The notes: generated by a model from the sequence alone, not told the origin. Shown: positions 34,925 to 46,435, counted from the first letter of the stretch. The stretch is 64,000 nucleotides of DNA from Notospermus geniculatus (GCA_002633025.1 NMRB01000732.1:1-64000), one strand, 5' to 3'. Numbers and translations: made by a program.

Positions 34925-35273
34925 GACATGATGGGACGTGACGTGGTGTGACGTCACGTGACATGACGTACATGACGTCACATGACATGACGTACATGAC
35001 GTCATGTGACATGACCTGACGTGGCATGATGTCGCCTGACATGACGTGGCATGACGTCGCATGACGTCACATGACATGGCGTCACATGACATGGCGTCAC
35101 ATGACATGGCGTCACATGACATGGCGTCACATGACATGGCGTCACATGACATGGCATGACGTCGCATGACATGGCATGACGTCGCATGACATGGCATGAC
35201 GTCACATGACATGGCATGACGTCACATGACATGGCATGACGTCACATGACATGGCATGACGTCACATGACATG
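34925..35273. repeat. CATGACGTCA satellite-like array
   Basis: Tandem units of CATGACGTCACATGACATGG and shorter variants run into the N gap, so the true length is unknown. Many units contain the palindrome TGACGTCA. The block pattern changes from irregular (34925-35040) to regular (after 35060). Confidence 0.92.
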
Positions 35274-35551
35274 NNNNNNNNNNNNNNNNNNNNNNNNNNN
35301 NNNNNNNNNNNNNNNNNNNNNNNNNNNNNNNNNNNNNNNNNNNNNNNNNNNNNNNNNNNNNNNNNNNNNNNNNNNNNNNNNNNNNNNNNNNNNNNNNNNN
35401 NNNNNNNNNNNNNNNNNNNNNNNNNNNNNNNNNNNNNNNNNNNNNNNNNNNNNNNNNNNNNNNNNNNNNNNNNNNNNNNNNNNNNNNNNNNNNNNNNNNN
35501 NNNNNNNNNNNNNNNNNNNNNNNNNNNNNNNNNNNNNNNNNNNNNNNNNNN
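35274..35551. other. Assembly gap (278 N)
   Basis: Unsequenced run directly after a tandem array, so the array probably continues. ORFs crossing it are meaningless. Confidence 1.
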
Positions 35552-35963
35552 TCCTGGCTACTGAGGACGGCAGAAATCTGGCTGCCGCCGGAAGTGACTG
35601 GTATCCAGTCATGACTGTACTTAGAACACGTACAACCACATGATGAAGGACCGGATACCAGTTGGAACGAGGAATCATGGCGGCGGCTGGTAAATATCAA
35701 CATTGCAGAGAATAAATATCGCTTTTCGCTTGCTACAAAGCGTGCCTTAGCGATAATCAATGCCAGACGAAAGACTGAGTATGGGTCCTTGAAACCAATG
35801 CATGCAAAAGCCTTAAAAAGTGCCATAGGGAATGACACGTGGCTGATTTTCCAACCGATTGTGGCAAGTCCGTTGGTTTTGGAATTGGACCAATCAACGC
35901 CATGAAGCTCGCAGGCAGTACCGGTCTATATATTTTATATTTATAGACCGGGGACCAGTCTAG

Positions 35964-36981
35964 AAATATTTTTTTCTTCAGAAAATCACGTAGGATCTGG
36001 GAGTCGCGGCGAAAAAAGTGCTTAGGGCTGAAAGAGTTAAGAAGCAATATATTGCCATTTGTTCAGTACTATCCTACGAAATGCTGCTCACTCGGCTTTT
36101 TGTATGTTATTCTATTCTTATGAGAGGCAACACGATTGTCACCTGTTCTACTATCCTTTGTCCGACTGCTCAACTTGACCAGCCAAGAAATAATCAGTAG
36201 CTAATGAGAACATGCTTTGATCACAGTTCCGCTGGTTCTGACTGCGCAAAATGACCAATTATCAAGAACATAGTGTACTCTTTCTGATTACGAAGTATTC
36301 CAGAGTCGTGGTGTGTTATTTGCAGCCGTGGTCACCTGGCGCCACATTCTTCTTCATCAAGGAGTGACCGGATAAGACACACCTCAACACCACATATCAT
36401 TGATATTGCCAATTATCAGGTGTCATTCATTAATTGTGAAAGGAATTCATTCAATTCCAGGCGTAATGAGGTTCAAGGTTGCTTGGTTTCCCCGAATCTG
36501 TGACTTGTTTTGGGGCGGCAGCATTTCTTGACTCTGCCATGAAGCTGCGTATAAGCGCCACAGGTTATGGAAGTGTGTGTTGACTACATCATGCTAACTG
36601 TGGGCAGTAGGCCTAAGGCAATTGATGTAGAGATGAGACTGGCACATCATTTGAGGTTAGTGAAGTGCAAACTGTTAATGTCGTCTAAACCAGTGTACCC
36701 AGGTTAGGGAGTTAGGGTGGTTAGCGTTGACGGTTGGGGTCAGGACTAGGTTTAGGATTAGGGTAGGGGTCAGTGGCAAGAATTGAGGGTCAGGGTTGGG
36801 GTTAGGGTTAGGGATTTAGGCTAGGAATAAGTGTGTAGGATCAGAACTGGACGACATTCACCCATTCAGTGTTAGTAAATGTTATGGAGGCGAAGAGACA
36901 TGAAAATAGCTGAGGCCATGATCTGTCCTCAAGGATGAAGGTATATATACCTCAAGGTTGAAGGGAAGGACAACTGAGGCA
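35964..36981. repeat. Duplicated block X, copy 2
   Basis: Second copy of 33978-34788. It differs by point changes and by a 209-bp insertion (36662-36870) flanked by GTTAGT on both sides, which copy 1 lacks. Confidence 0.88.
36662..36870. mobile_element. 209-bp insertion with telomere-like GGTTAG repeats
   Basis: Absent from copy 1 of the duplicated block and flanked by a GTTAGT direct repeat (36656-36661, 36871-36876). Near its ends AATGTCGTC and GACGACATT are inverted. The middle is degenerate TTAGGG/TTAGGGTTAGGG sequence. No coding capacity. Confidence 0.75.
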
Positions 36982-37399
36982 ATTACCGGTACCGTATGTA
37001 AGAAAACAGTGTGAAAATAACAAATGGATTGTGCTCATTAAGCAAACGATCACACAGGAATGTCCTTGACAAATACCTCAGCCAGGTAGATTAGATTTAA
37101 CTCGAATCGTCGACAGAGTTGGTTTGATGTTGATCATTATTTAAGCTGTGTTTATCCATCCATTTACTCCTGTCCGATCCAAATTATCTCGTGCGTAATC
37201 ACACAAAGTGTTCGTCAATCCAGATCGACCATCCTCAGCCAAGGAGATGAAAGATTGGATGATGTGCTGTTAATGATATCTATTTCGCTTACACGCATTA
37301 GTGATAATGTCAGAATGGTTTTGAAAGTCTTCAATTATGAAATTTGTCAAAGGATGCTTCTGTTGGTCTTGTCTCTATGTCTTTTATTGTGTTGTATTG

Positions 37400-37655
37400 G
37401 ATATTTATATCAGTCAGTATCATTGGCCCTGGTAAGTACGGCAGGACATCTCAATTTACTCATGTTCTTCACTTGGATTGGATCTTACATGCCCTTGCAA
37501 AGGTACAGGGTACAGGGTACAAGGCAGCACAGCTTACTGTCCCATGGCATGAGATGGAGGTGAAGGGCCAGGGAGGGATGACCCAGGCTGGATTTGAACC
37601 TGGTACCTGCCGCTTGCTGTAAGTGGAAGTATGACCACTAGGCTATCAGAGCTGT
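37400..37655 (-). mobile_element. tRNA-derived SINE, family A
   Basis: Minus-strand B box GGTTCAAATCC (complement at 37590-37600), A-box-like CTAGTGGTCATACTTCC, body TTTGCAAGGGCATGTAAG and tail GGGCCAATGATACTG. Confidence 0.85.
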
Positions 37656-38015
37656 CTTGCCCCTCTCTGTTGGTGTCTCGTCCCCTACCCCTTGTTGGAC
37701 AGACAGCAGATGTATAAAGGTGAGCTTTTATTGGCTTCAATATCCATCGATTAATCAATTGTGTCAATTTCTCTATTGATGTGGTGTGATTACGGCATGC
37801 CAGTTCGGCGGAGAATGTCACCGTCTCTATTCTTCATCAATGATTGATGTTTGAGTACAATTACAGTGGAGACAAGAATATATTGGTCGGTAGTCCTGAG
37901 GTGCTGTTAGTTTTATCTTAGGAAAATATCCTGAGGTCAAGCCGTCAGAAATAAGAGCACGTTTACATCACTTTTGGTGGACAGCACTGTTTGTGGGTGT
38001 GGTGACACCCATATA

Positions 38016-38213
38016 TGTGACCCGGCACAACAAAATGAGTAGGAATGTGCACAGAAGTCCCAACATGTCCAAGGTGACACCAACGGTTTGTTGATTTCAG
38101 GATTGTCTGCCCATTGTGTAATTTGACTTTGTCGATTTCTGTAACTGTTGTCTGGTGTCATCTTCGGTCTTCTTCTGTGCGCATTTCGACTCGTTTTGTT
38201 GTGCCGGGTCACA
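38016..38213. mobile_element. MITE with TGTGACCCGGCACAACAAAA ends
   Basis: 198 bp. Left TGTGACCCGGCACAACAAAA, right complement ending TTTTGTTGTGCCGGGTCACA. The arms continue with ATGAG/CTCGT and GTGCACAGAAG/CTTCTGTGCGC. Confidence 0.88.
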
Positions 38214-38404
38214 TTACACAAACCGCTTTGTAACATGGTTTTGGTTGTCAAACTGGCGACATGGGAACATCGGCACTTCTGAGGTTGCAGGTTTGATTCA
38301 CTAGAGGGCGACTCTCTTCGACAGCGCAGCTTTTCTCCGGGAACTCTGGTTTCCTCCTGCTCTACATTAATTTGTCCAATTTTGTCTAAGGAGCTGAATA
38401 ATTG

Positions 38405-38480
38405 TATCAAATTGTATCATCTGGGCCGAAGCCATAGCATTATTGGCCCTGATAAGAATGGAAGAGGCCAGATCTTGATT
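38405..38480 (-). mobile_element. SINE family A, 3' fragment
   Basis: Only the tail part is present: ATCTGGGCCGAAGCCATAGC, ATTATTGGCCCTGATAAG, GGAAGAGGCCA. The tRNA-like head is missing and the family 5 element follows at once, so this copy is 5'-truncated or was cut by that insertion. Confidence 0.75.
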
Positions 38481-38483
38481 CAG

Positions 38484-38603
38484 TGGCTGATATTCATAAA
38501 AGCTAGCAAATGCTTTTACTTCAAGTTCCGTGGTACATTTACATTGGACTTCGCTGTGCAAATCTTAAGTAAAAGCATTTGCTAACTTTTATGAATACCA
38601 GCC
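38484..38603. mobile_element. Short inverted-repeat element (family 5), copy 2
   Basis: 120 bp. Left GGCTGATATTCATAAAAGCT then AGCAAATGCTTTTACTT, right AAGTAAAAGCATTTGCTAAC then TTTTATGAATACCAGCC. The arms are almost perfect. Confidence 0.85.
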
Positions 38604-39112
38604 AATATCTTTTTAACACATTTTTGTTCTCCACACTCTGATTGACAAGTTGGCAACGAGCACGCAGCATTTTGTAAACAAATTTTTCTCTGCTGTGACT
38701 ACAACATAAGACAATTTTCACACACCTGCCGATCATTGACTTGCCAAGTTTCGCTAATGCAATATTCTTGTTTATCAAATAAGAGAGTCAGAATACCCTG
38801 ATGCTGGTGATATATCACCGGGGTAATTAATTATGGTAATTAATATCTCATCACACTGCATTAGTAATATCAATGAGACGGCATCAAGTGAATGGATTCA
38901 TCTTGTCTGGGATGAGCTTGACTGGACATGAGTAATCACACTAGCGATGAAGAAATTAAGTGCTATCTTGTTTGTTGATGAGAAATTTACAGTCTGCAAA
39001 TTCCTGTTTTTTCCTCCCGACATGCCCAACTCGCCAAGTGTTTGTCGGAAGTTAGGTCACGTGAAAGGTTTGAAAAAAGAATGGAAGAAAATGTTAAGTT
39101 TTGAAAGGCTTA

Positions 39113-39851
39113 TACAGTGTGTATCTGAAAAAAGGAAACCGAGATTAATTTGTTAATTTCTTGGACATGGCTAAACATTTTGGAAATTGGCAACCACCAT
39201 TTATTACCTAATGATGTCCTCTTTCTTATGACACCAAGAAATCTAATTTACTGCCACAGATGACTGAGCACAGAGCAGTTAAAACAACCACGTCAGAACT
39301 GATCTTGCACCAGATTCGCAGCAGCCTTACTCCAACAATTTTCACATTAAAAAAGGAAGAAAGACCAGTGAGTCCTTTACAAAATTTTGTTATTGAGTGA
39401 TTTAACATTTGGGTGCTTATTCCTGTCCAAATGCATCTGCTACTTGCTGGAAGCTTCCAGTCCTCAACCACTCTGTTACCACAAACAGACGCTGCTCAGC
39501 TGTAAGCTGCATTTTGCTGGTCTGAGAAAATGAACAACCTTTCCAACTTTTTAGAAGTGTGAAATGTGTAACATGCAGAGGATTGCATAATTTGGAAGCC
39601 CAACAAAAACCCTGCACTAGGCAGACAAGGTTCGATTCCAGAATATCTATCTGGTACAAGACCAGTTCTGACATGGTTGATTGAAGTGCTTCGTGCTCAG
39701 TCATCTGTGACAGTAAATTGGATTTCTTGGTGTCATAAGAAAGAGGACATCATTAGGTAATAAATGGTGGTTGCCAATTTCCAAAATGTTTAGCCATGTC
39801 CAAGAAATTAACAAATTAATCTCGGTTTCCTTTTTTCTGATACACACTGTA
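39113..39851 (-). mobile_element. Mariner-type transposon remnant with 159-bp inverted repeats
   Basis: 739 bp with ends TACAGTGTGTATC and GATACACACTGTA. The inverted repeats 39113-39271 and 39693-39851 are almost identical for 159 bp. Between them the minus strand encodes MQLTAEQRLFVVTEWLRTGS then FQQVADAFGQE (about 39421-39513). This resembles the helix-turn-helix start (DUF4817-type, LEQRIFIVKxYYRTGS pattern) of mariner/IS630-like transposases. The frame then breaks with stops and there is no DDE catalytic region, so it is a deleted, inactive copy. Confidence 0.72.
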
Positions 39852-39879
39852 GAAAGAGTGCTGAAGAAAAAAGTTTGGT

Positions 39880-40020
39880 GTTGGTAAATATCACCCGCTT
39901 TAACAAAAGTAGGTGCACTTGTCGCAACCGAGGCATTACAACACAATAGCTGAAATGTCGTCTCTGTCGGTTGACAATAGAAGTGGACAGCAGAGATGAT
40001 AGTTAAGTAAACTGACAATG
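39880..40020 (-). repeat. Repeat family 6, copy in minus orientation
   Basis: The complement of this segment (CACTTCTATTGTCAACC.. and CATTTCAGCTATTGTG..) matches the segments at 60280-60430 and 61800-61990 (CTGTCCACAACTATTGTCAA, CATTTCAGCCATTGTGTGGT, CTCAGTTGCGAC). Confidence 0.65.
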
Positions 40021-40639
40021 ACAATGATGATCGCATGCTACAAGCGCCTGATTGTTGGAGCAGGTCACAAATGGTTTGAAAAACGAATATGGAAGAAAAA
40101 AGTTTGGTTTACCGGTATGTGGAAAGGTTTGAAGAAAGAATATGGACAAAAGGATGGGTGCACGGTATGGAAAGAGATGAGATATGGCCACGGAAAGAAG
40201 GAAGGCATTCACTATTGTGTCAATCCATGATAAAAAATCCTGTGCGGTTGAAAAAGAAGGGGAACCATAACAACAATAATGGTACAGTGTTACAACCCTC
40301 TTTTTTATTCCAGTGGAAGTGCTCGAGGGAGAAACTGTACTCTAACGGTATCCGATGTTCTGTAACGGAAAAAAGGTTTCTAAACATGGTTCTGAGCAAT
40401 AGATTTTAAGCCTCTTCTTTTGTTGTATGTGTGCAGCCACCCCTTGAGAGAGTCGATCACTTGCAAACTTACCAAAACTTGATATTCCTCCCGCCAGCAA
40501 AAAACCCAAGTTGCCCCAGTGGATGGCGAGGATCAGGAAGCTTAAGATACATTATACTTGGCATCTGGCGTATTTTGCCCGGAGTGGCTCGTCACAAAAA
40601 TGTATTGTTACTTTGGGTTCGTATAACGTGAATATCTAT

Positions 40640-40925
40640 GGTAACTGATGCCCTCAGATGGCCTGGAAAACCAGCTCCTGTTGAATGAAACACTTCGCTG
40701 GAAAATAAGAGGATCCACACTTTTTCAAGTACTGCCATTTCAGTGGTAAACCTGAGAAGTTGTCTTAATCATGATGATGGCTGTTGGCCAGGATAACACC
40801 TCTTGTTGAAAGAAACATACGGCTAACTGAACACATTTTCTACAGCTTCAAATACATGTACTGCCATTTTGAGAAGTAACCCTTCTATTAGGAAGTTGTC
40901 TTGATCATGACGATGGCTGCGTTTT
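40640..40925. repeat. Imperfect tandem duplication, about 130 bp
   Basis: TACTGCCATTTCAGTGGTAA then AAGTTGTCTTAATCATGATG at 40731 recurs in changed form at 40859-40918 (TACTGCCATTTTGAGAAGTA, AAGTTGTCTTGATCATGACG). Confidence 0.7.
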
Positions 40926-41108
40926 CTGCTACTAATGGCCATCAGGAAGCGGAACAAATTTGTCTGCCAATCTAATCAACCTTGCCTTCAAGTTTCCCTT
41001 TTAATGGAATGTTCAAGTCATTTGTTTTAACCATCAGCTTTAACACAGTTGAACCTCTCTATAAAGTTTCACTCTCCTTTCTCTACTGTTACTTCCTCAT
41101 TGGCCACT

Positions 41109-41281
41109 AATAGGAGCTGTCAGCGAGTTGATCAATAGGTGTCACTACAGCCCAATTCAATGCATATAGTGGACTCGGTCATTATTGATCGAGCAGGAAT
41201 CACGTAGATTTTCCTGTACATTGGTCCGCTAGAACTTTGCTGCCATCTGTTGGCAATATGCGCGACTGACTGCTCCTATTC
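41109..41281. mobile_element. MITE family 4 (AATAGGAG ends), copy 2
   Basis: 173 bp. Left AATAGGAGCTGTCAGCG, right complement ending GACTGACTGCTCCTATT. Shares its interior with 24270-24462. Confidence 0.8.
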
Positions 41282-41407
41282 CACTTGTCTGAACTCAACA
41301 ACTTATTTTCCTTCTCAGGAGCGGAACCCTTTTGGGCCAAAATATTACATCCACCAAAATAACTCAGTTTGTTCATAATCAAAATGGGATGTGCTGAAAT
41401 AACATTA

Positions 41408-41546
41408 TTCGCTAGCAGCCATCTTGCCAAAATCAGGTCATTGTCATGGGATTCCTCCACTGGGGGATGGGAGAACCAATCATCTGTCATCTAGAAGAAA
41501 ATCACCTTGACGATGACCTAATTTTGGCAAGATGGCTGCTAGCGAA
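41408..41546. mobile_element. Palindromic element with GCTAGCAGCCATCTTGCC arms
   Basis: 139 bp. TTCGCTAGCAGCCATCTTGC is answered by GCAAGATGGCTGCTAGCGAA. Arms of about 45 bp include AAAATCAGGTCATTGTCATG and GACGATGACCTAATTTT. Confidence 0.85.
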
Positions 41547-41857
41547 ACTCATCTGACAGACAACACCAATAACACCTCCCAGATCAATATCAGGTATATT
41601 TCTTCTGTTGTAATCCTTTTTTCGATAGTAATTTGGAAAAAAACAAGGAAGACAAATTGAATAGACAATGTAACATCACTATCAATCTTGTAAGGACATA
41701 GACATACTTTGCTTTCCATTAGGAAGAGGGTTTTTTGTGCACCTTTGAGATTCTGCTCTCAGAGAAAGACTGGAGTAAAATACATCAAGAGATTGTGTTA
41801 GTGGACAAAATAAAGGAAGATTTGCCAAGAAGAATGAATGGGAAAAAGTGAGACCTG

Positions 41858-42017
41858 GGGCTGGTTGCACAAAACTCACGATAGCGCTAACATGATGTTA
41901 GCGCTAACATTTATGTTAAATGACGTCAAAATCCATTGTCGTTTTACGTCATCTGACATAAATGTTAGCGCTAACACCATGTTAGTGCTAACATGCAGTT
42001 TTGTGCAACCCAGCCCT
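41858..42017. mobile_element. MITE family 7 (GGGCTGGTTGCAC ends), copy 1
   Basis: 160 bp. Left GGGCTGGTTGCACAAAACTC, right complement ending TTTTGTGCAACCCAGCCC. The interior carries several GTTAGCGCTAAC palindromes and AAATGACGTCAAAATCCATT. The family is shared with 54199-54357. Confidence 0.88.
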
Positions 42018-42104
42018 GAACATGAGTATCATCAAGAATATATACATGTATTACCCAATATATTCTTGGTATCATCTTACATTTGTGGGCCTGTCAGGAT
42101 ATAT

Positions 42105-42385
42105 CTCTCAAATGACTGAGTGGTTATCATGTCCGCTAAGCAAGCAGCAGGTCCCGGTTCAAATCCAACCCGGGCCATGTGGGATATCATCCCTGGCTCT
42201 TCACACCCATCGCATGGGACAGTAAGCCGTGGTGCATTGCCCTTATTCCTTTGCAAGGGCAAGTAAAACACTCATCCAAGTAAGGAACATGAGTAGCTTG
42301 AGATGGCCTCTTCCGTTCTTACAAGGGCCAATAATGCTGGCTTTGGCTCTGACGGAAAGATACATGTACAAATACAATCCAATGA
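42105..42385 (+). mobile_element. tRNA-derived SINE, family A, most complete copy
   Basis: Begins with the A-box-like TGACTGAGTGGTTATCATGT. B box GGTTCAAATCC at 42156-42166. The body includes CTTTGCAAGGGCAAGTAAAA. The tail GGGCCAATAATGCTGGCTTT ends in AATCC-type repeats. No ORF, as expected for a SINE. Confidence 0.88.
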
Positions 42386-44859
42386 CTCTTTTGAGTACAG
42401 AGCATTGCAGATGATACAATTTCTCAAAAATTGGTGCTTTACATAACTACATGTGTAATAGGAAGACTAATATAATATCGCATGTTAGTCTTTTCATCAT
42501 AAAGCAGTTTAGAGAAGCCGGTAAAACAACTCAAAATTACAATCAGATGTCAATTCAGCTTCTGAAATTGACAAGGCATAAACTCACCCTCCTTTCGAAA
42601 CTTTCCATTACACAAATGTGAGAATTAACTAAATTTTGTCTGGTACTAATGGTCCATTCCAATTTCACCTTCACGAGTAGGTGTTTGAGAGTAAATGGCC
42701 GTCTCGAGTTGGTGATTCACCCGATCGACAGGCACGCTTCACGAGGAGAGTCATGTCAAAGTGGCTTGATTTCTGATATGAATTTATTTGTGAATTTGAC
42801 TCCTTGGGTTTCATTGCAAATTGAATGTGGATGAAAACAGGCAAGAAGGATTTCAATATAGTCAAAATCTCTCGACAAGTCCGTATATATTTCACTCATT
42901 TGAAATACACATAGTTAAAAACATCTTAATTCACTGGATTGCCTACCACTAAAGGGTAGCCCAGAAAAACTGTCCTTCAAACGATTGCATTTCCATTGTT
43001 TACTCATTGTTCTGGGCCACTCTGTAGAATTTGGATAAAATTTGTAAAATATCGACATTTTCAGAAATTCTTTCTGGACTGATGATCCTAATTTCTGATT
43101 AAAAAATATCCTTGGCTTGTGCATTGCTGGCAACTCAATGTAATCTACACCGAGTTTTACATGATTCTAATTTTGGTCAGGACCGACAATCCAGTGGGAA
43201 GTTTCTCGATCGACTCTACCCCCCTCCTGCCCACGCGCACGACTTTCAGAGATGGTCTTATGGGAAGTTTTTGGCCTGTTTTACATGCTATTGGGAAATA
43301 ATGGTCCCTCAATAATTATGTTCCTTTAGTTGCCAAGCCTGTTTTTAAATTTGTATTCCTCACCTACTTCACTCAATACAAGACTGACATAACTTGAGTT
43401 GCCCATGCAGTCTCCTCTAACATTGGACTTAAAGGGAATGTGTCATGAATATTCATTTGTTGCCAGGCTACGGTTACACCTATTGCGATTTTGCAGACAC
43501 TGTGCAATGCATGTGAAAAAAGCTTTGTCCTGTTGCAGTGCAGCATGAATGTGAAATAAAGATTTTGGCCGTGCGCATTGAAAAATTGCTTCGATATAAC
43601 CATAGCCCGAAGGTACATGTACCCTCAATATTCAGTCAGGTATCTGCTGCAGACCCATGTTTCTCCCTCTACCACTGAAGTAATACTGCCAAATACCGAT
43701 TACCCGGTATTCACACTAGGTGTCACTACCAGTGATCTTCATTAGATGATCAAAATCACAGCGGCCAACTTTCAACTGATTGATCAGGAAATCTGCTTTC
43801 CTGGATATCGTTTATTTTTTTCACATCCAATACTGTTTACAGAACCGATATGATATCTTATTTTGCACTCGGTTCTCAAATCCATGTTTAAAATTACTCA
43901 TTTTCTCAATGGAGTTGTATAAACCCACCCACCATTCGGCCTTGAAAAAAGTGGTAAATATGTGAACTATAACACGTCTTCAGTAACCATGAATCAAACA
44001 GAACGAGACGGACCACCATGCTCTAATATCAGTAAAAAATCTGCGATGACTTTTTCAGATCTTTTGATATTCACCGCTTTCAGCACACTCAATTTTTCAG
44101 CTGCCAAAAGATTCAGTTCAATACTATAGATAACCAGTATAAGTTTCTGTTTGCAATCAAAGTTTTTTCCTATTTCACATGATCATCCACTTTTTTCGTT
44201 CACGGAAGTTAACATGTCGTTAAGATCAAAGAATTTCACAGGGAAACATTTCCTTCAATCGATTGATTGCTACTTGACTTGGATTTCACCGTTACATGTT
44301 TCTGCCATTTTCCTCTTCGTCAAACAACCTGTTTTTCGCCAATAACTCTTCTTCATTTCAACAGGTGACGCTACCTTGTGGAATGCCATTCACTTGTTTT
44401 CTAACAGCTTCCTCTTAATGAGACTATCTTCTAACAATTAGCTTCCTCTTCCAACAGAGGAAAACAAGACCTGAGGCAGGTCAGATCATCGTACGATTAA
44501 TGAACTACAGATCTTTGAGGCAGTTCTTGACAAAAAAATAAATGATGCTCGTAAATGAACATCACGTACCAATAAAAGTCATGGTCTTGTGTGATCAGAA
44601 AAGTGTTGCTGTAATTTGCAGTCTATCACAAAGAGTCCCCGCACAGAGTCCAATAGTTGGTGTAATTAATCCCATGAAATGGTACTCAGTTGCCTTTTTG
44701 CCTCCAAGTTGGGGCAAGAAAGCCTTGTCGTTGCCTTTGCATGAAAACAGTTCCCTTTGTTTTGCATTTTGGCCGGATTTTTGATTGGGGTGTTTCAGGT
44801 TGTTGCTGGCCAGTGCTAGGAGGTCAGCGTTGGCTGTTGGTAGCGGATACAGATAATAC

Positions 44860-45035
44860 AGGGTTAAAGGTGGTGGAAAAGGCCCCAATATATGTACAGC
44901 TACAGGGTTAAAGGTGGTAAAAAAGGCCCCAATACTTGTACAGGGTTAAAGGTGGTAAAAAGGCCCCAATACATGTACAGGGTTAAAGGTGGTGAAAAAG
45001 GCCCCAATACTTGTACAGGGTTAAAGGTGGCAAAA
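44860..45035. repeat. 37-bp tandem repeat within block Y copy 1
   Basis: Units of ACAGGGTTAAAGGTGGTAAA followed by AAGGCCCCAATACTTGT. About five units here and about five at 50000-50170 in copy 2. Confidence 0.9.
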
Positions 45036-45786
45036 AGGCTGTAGGTTCCAATGGATTGCCTTGTAGTTTTACCGGTAGTTGCAATATTGAATTACATTTT
45101 TTGCAAAATATTTAAGCAAGAAGTGGAGTGTTTTGCAATGCAGCAGTGTTGTATCTTTTTATATGGGATCCTTCCATTCTACATAATCAAACAACATTAA
45201 TTCAACTCTCACTGGTAATAAGTTGGAGAATCTCTTACCTTGGTCATCGGTGGCCACCAAGAAGTTAATCCTAACATCTGTCGTTGAAACATCCATCATC
45301 CACGGACAGCATTTTCCTCAGAAGAATGCTGCACAGTTGTACATTGATTTTACCCAGTGCAGCGGTCTGATATGATTCCTTACGGTCACTACTCTCTGTC
45401 CTTGCTTCAACACAAACTTCACACTTCTTTAGCTGTTGAAGCAGCAACATATTGCCACATTGTGCCCTTGTTGCAGTATCTGTGTTGGCAAAGAAATTGC
45501 TTTCTAAATAGTGATGCAAATGAGTAGAAGCCTAAAGACTCGAGGCATTGAAGAATAAAATACCTGTTCCTTCTATCGAATCTGCCTCAAAGGCATTGGA
45601 ACGATGAAATTTCTTCTGAAGTTTCAAGTAAGTACGAGCAGCCGTCAGCTATAGCGGGCCTTGTCAGACACTCTCTGTTTACAAAGGAGTTATTTGGAGA
45701 TGCCGAATGCCTTCTCATCAATTTTCATTGCGGGAAGATGATCACTGAAAAATTTCTTAAAGTACAATTTTCATTTTTCCTGACAG

Positions 45787-45843
45787 GATTTTAAGGTGTT
45801 GGTGAGCAAATTTGAACATTTTGAAGCACTGATGGCCTCAGAG
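45787..45843 (+). other. Candidate 19-codon exon, doubtful
   Basis: Between CCTGACAG and GTACAT lie 57 bases in phase 0-0, reading DFKVLVSKFEHFEALMASE. They would fit between exons F and G without a frameshift. The equivalent stretch in copy 2 (near 50930) has an in-frame TAA and about six differences, more than the block average. There is thus no sign of protein-level constraint. Probably chance. Confidence 0.15.
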
Positions 45844-46309
45844 GTACATACCCCTAAAAAGAAAAAAAAGTTGCTTATTCAGGGGTCCCTTCTAATTCGC
45901 AAGATGACGTTTAAGCTATCTAAAGGCCTGTAGTTTGTACCACTCCACCAGTTCCTAGTTTGGCATCTCACAATAGTACGCTGAACCCCAGGAACCCTCG
46001 TCAGGTTGTTTTATAGATCTCGTCTCTCTCGACGTCGTCTGCTGTCCTCTCCAGGACATGTAATTGCGATGTTTCTCATGTAACATGCTGGTCATAAAAG
46101 TAATCATCTAAGGTGTCAGTGATCAAAATTACTTTGGTCACATCATTTACTTACCTGAATCACCACTGACATATTCTGTACTTTTCTCTGCATCTTATTT
46201 CTAGTGTGGTTGCAGATTTTTATGGTTTTCAGGTTTTTTGGATGTTCAACAATACAGAGATGTGTGACCCCTTTCAACCCTTTGATTATCACAGCAAAAT
46301 GGGTACTCC

Positions 46310-46435
46310 CCTATTCTCTCATGTCAAATGGGGACATTCCTTTCTCTACCACCCAAATGGGGACATTCCTTTCTATACTACACAAATGGGGACATTCCTT
46401 TCTGTACTACCCAAATGGGGACATTCCTTTTTAGA
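46310..46435. repeat. AAATGGGGACATTCCTTTCT tandem repeat
   Basis: Four to five units of about 30 bp at the end of block Y copy 1. The same units occur at 51470-51519 and 51740-51890, on both sides of the single N at 51520. Confidence 0.9.

Larger units (their letters stand above)
42599..46434. repeat. Duplicated block Y, copy 1
   Basis: About 3.8 kb almost collinear with 47732-51519, with scattered point changes and small indels (a few percent). It contains the 37-bp tandem repeat at 44860-45035 and ends in the AAATGGGGACATTCC repeats. No convincing gene inside. Confidence 0.92.

Noticed and set aside
35242-35838. 198-codon minus-strand ORF and shorter ORFs around it
   Set aside because: They cross the N gap and the CATGACGTCA array, so there is no real coding evidence.
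36705-36815. True telomere or chromosome end
   Set aside because: The TTAGGG-like units are degenerate, short, and enclosed in a 209-bp insertion absent from the duplicate block.
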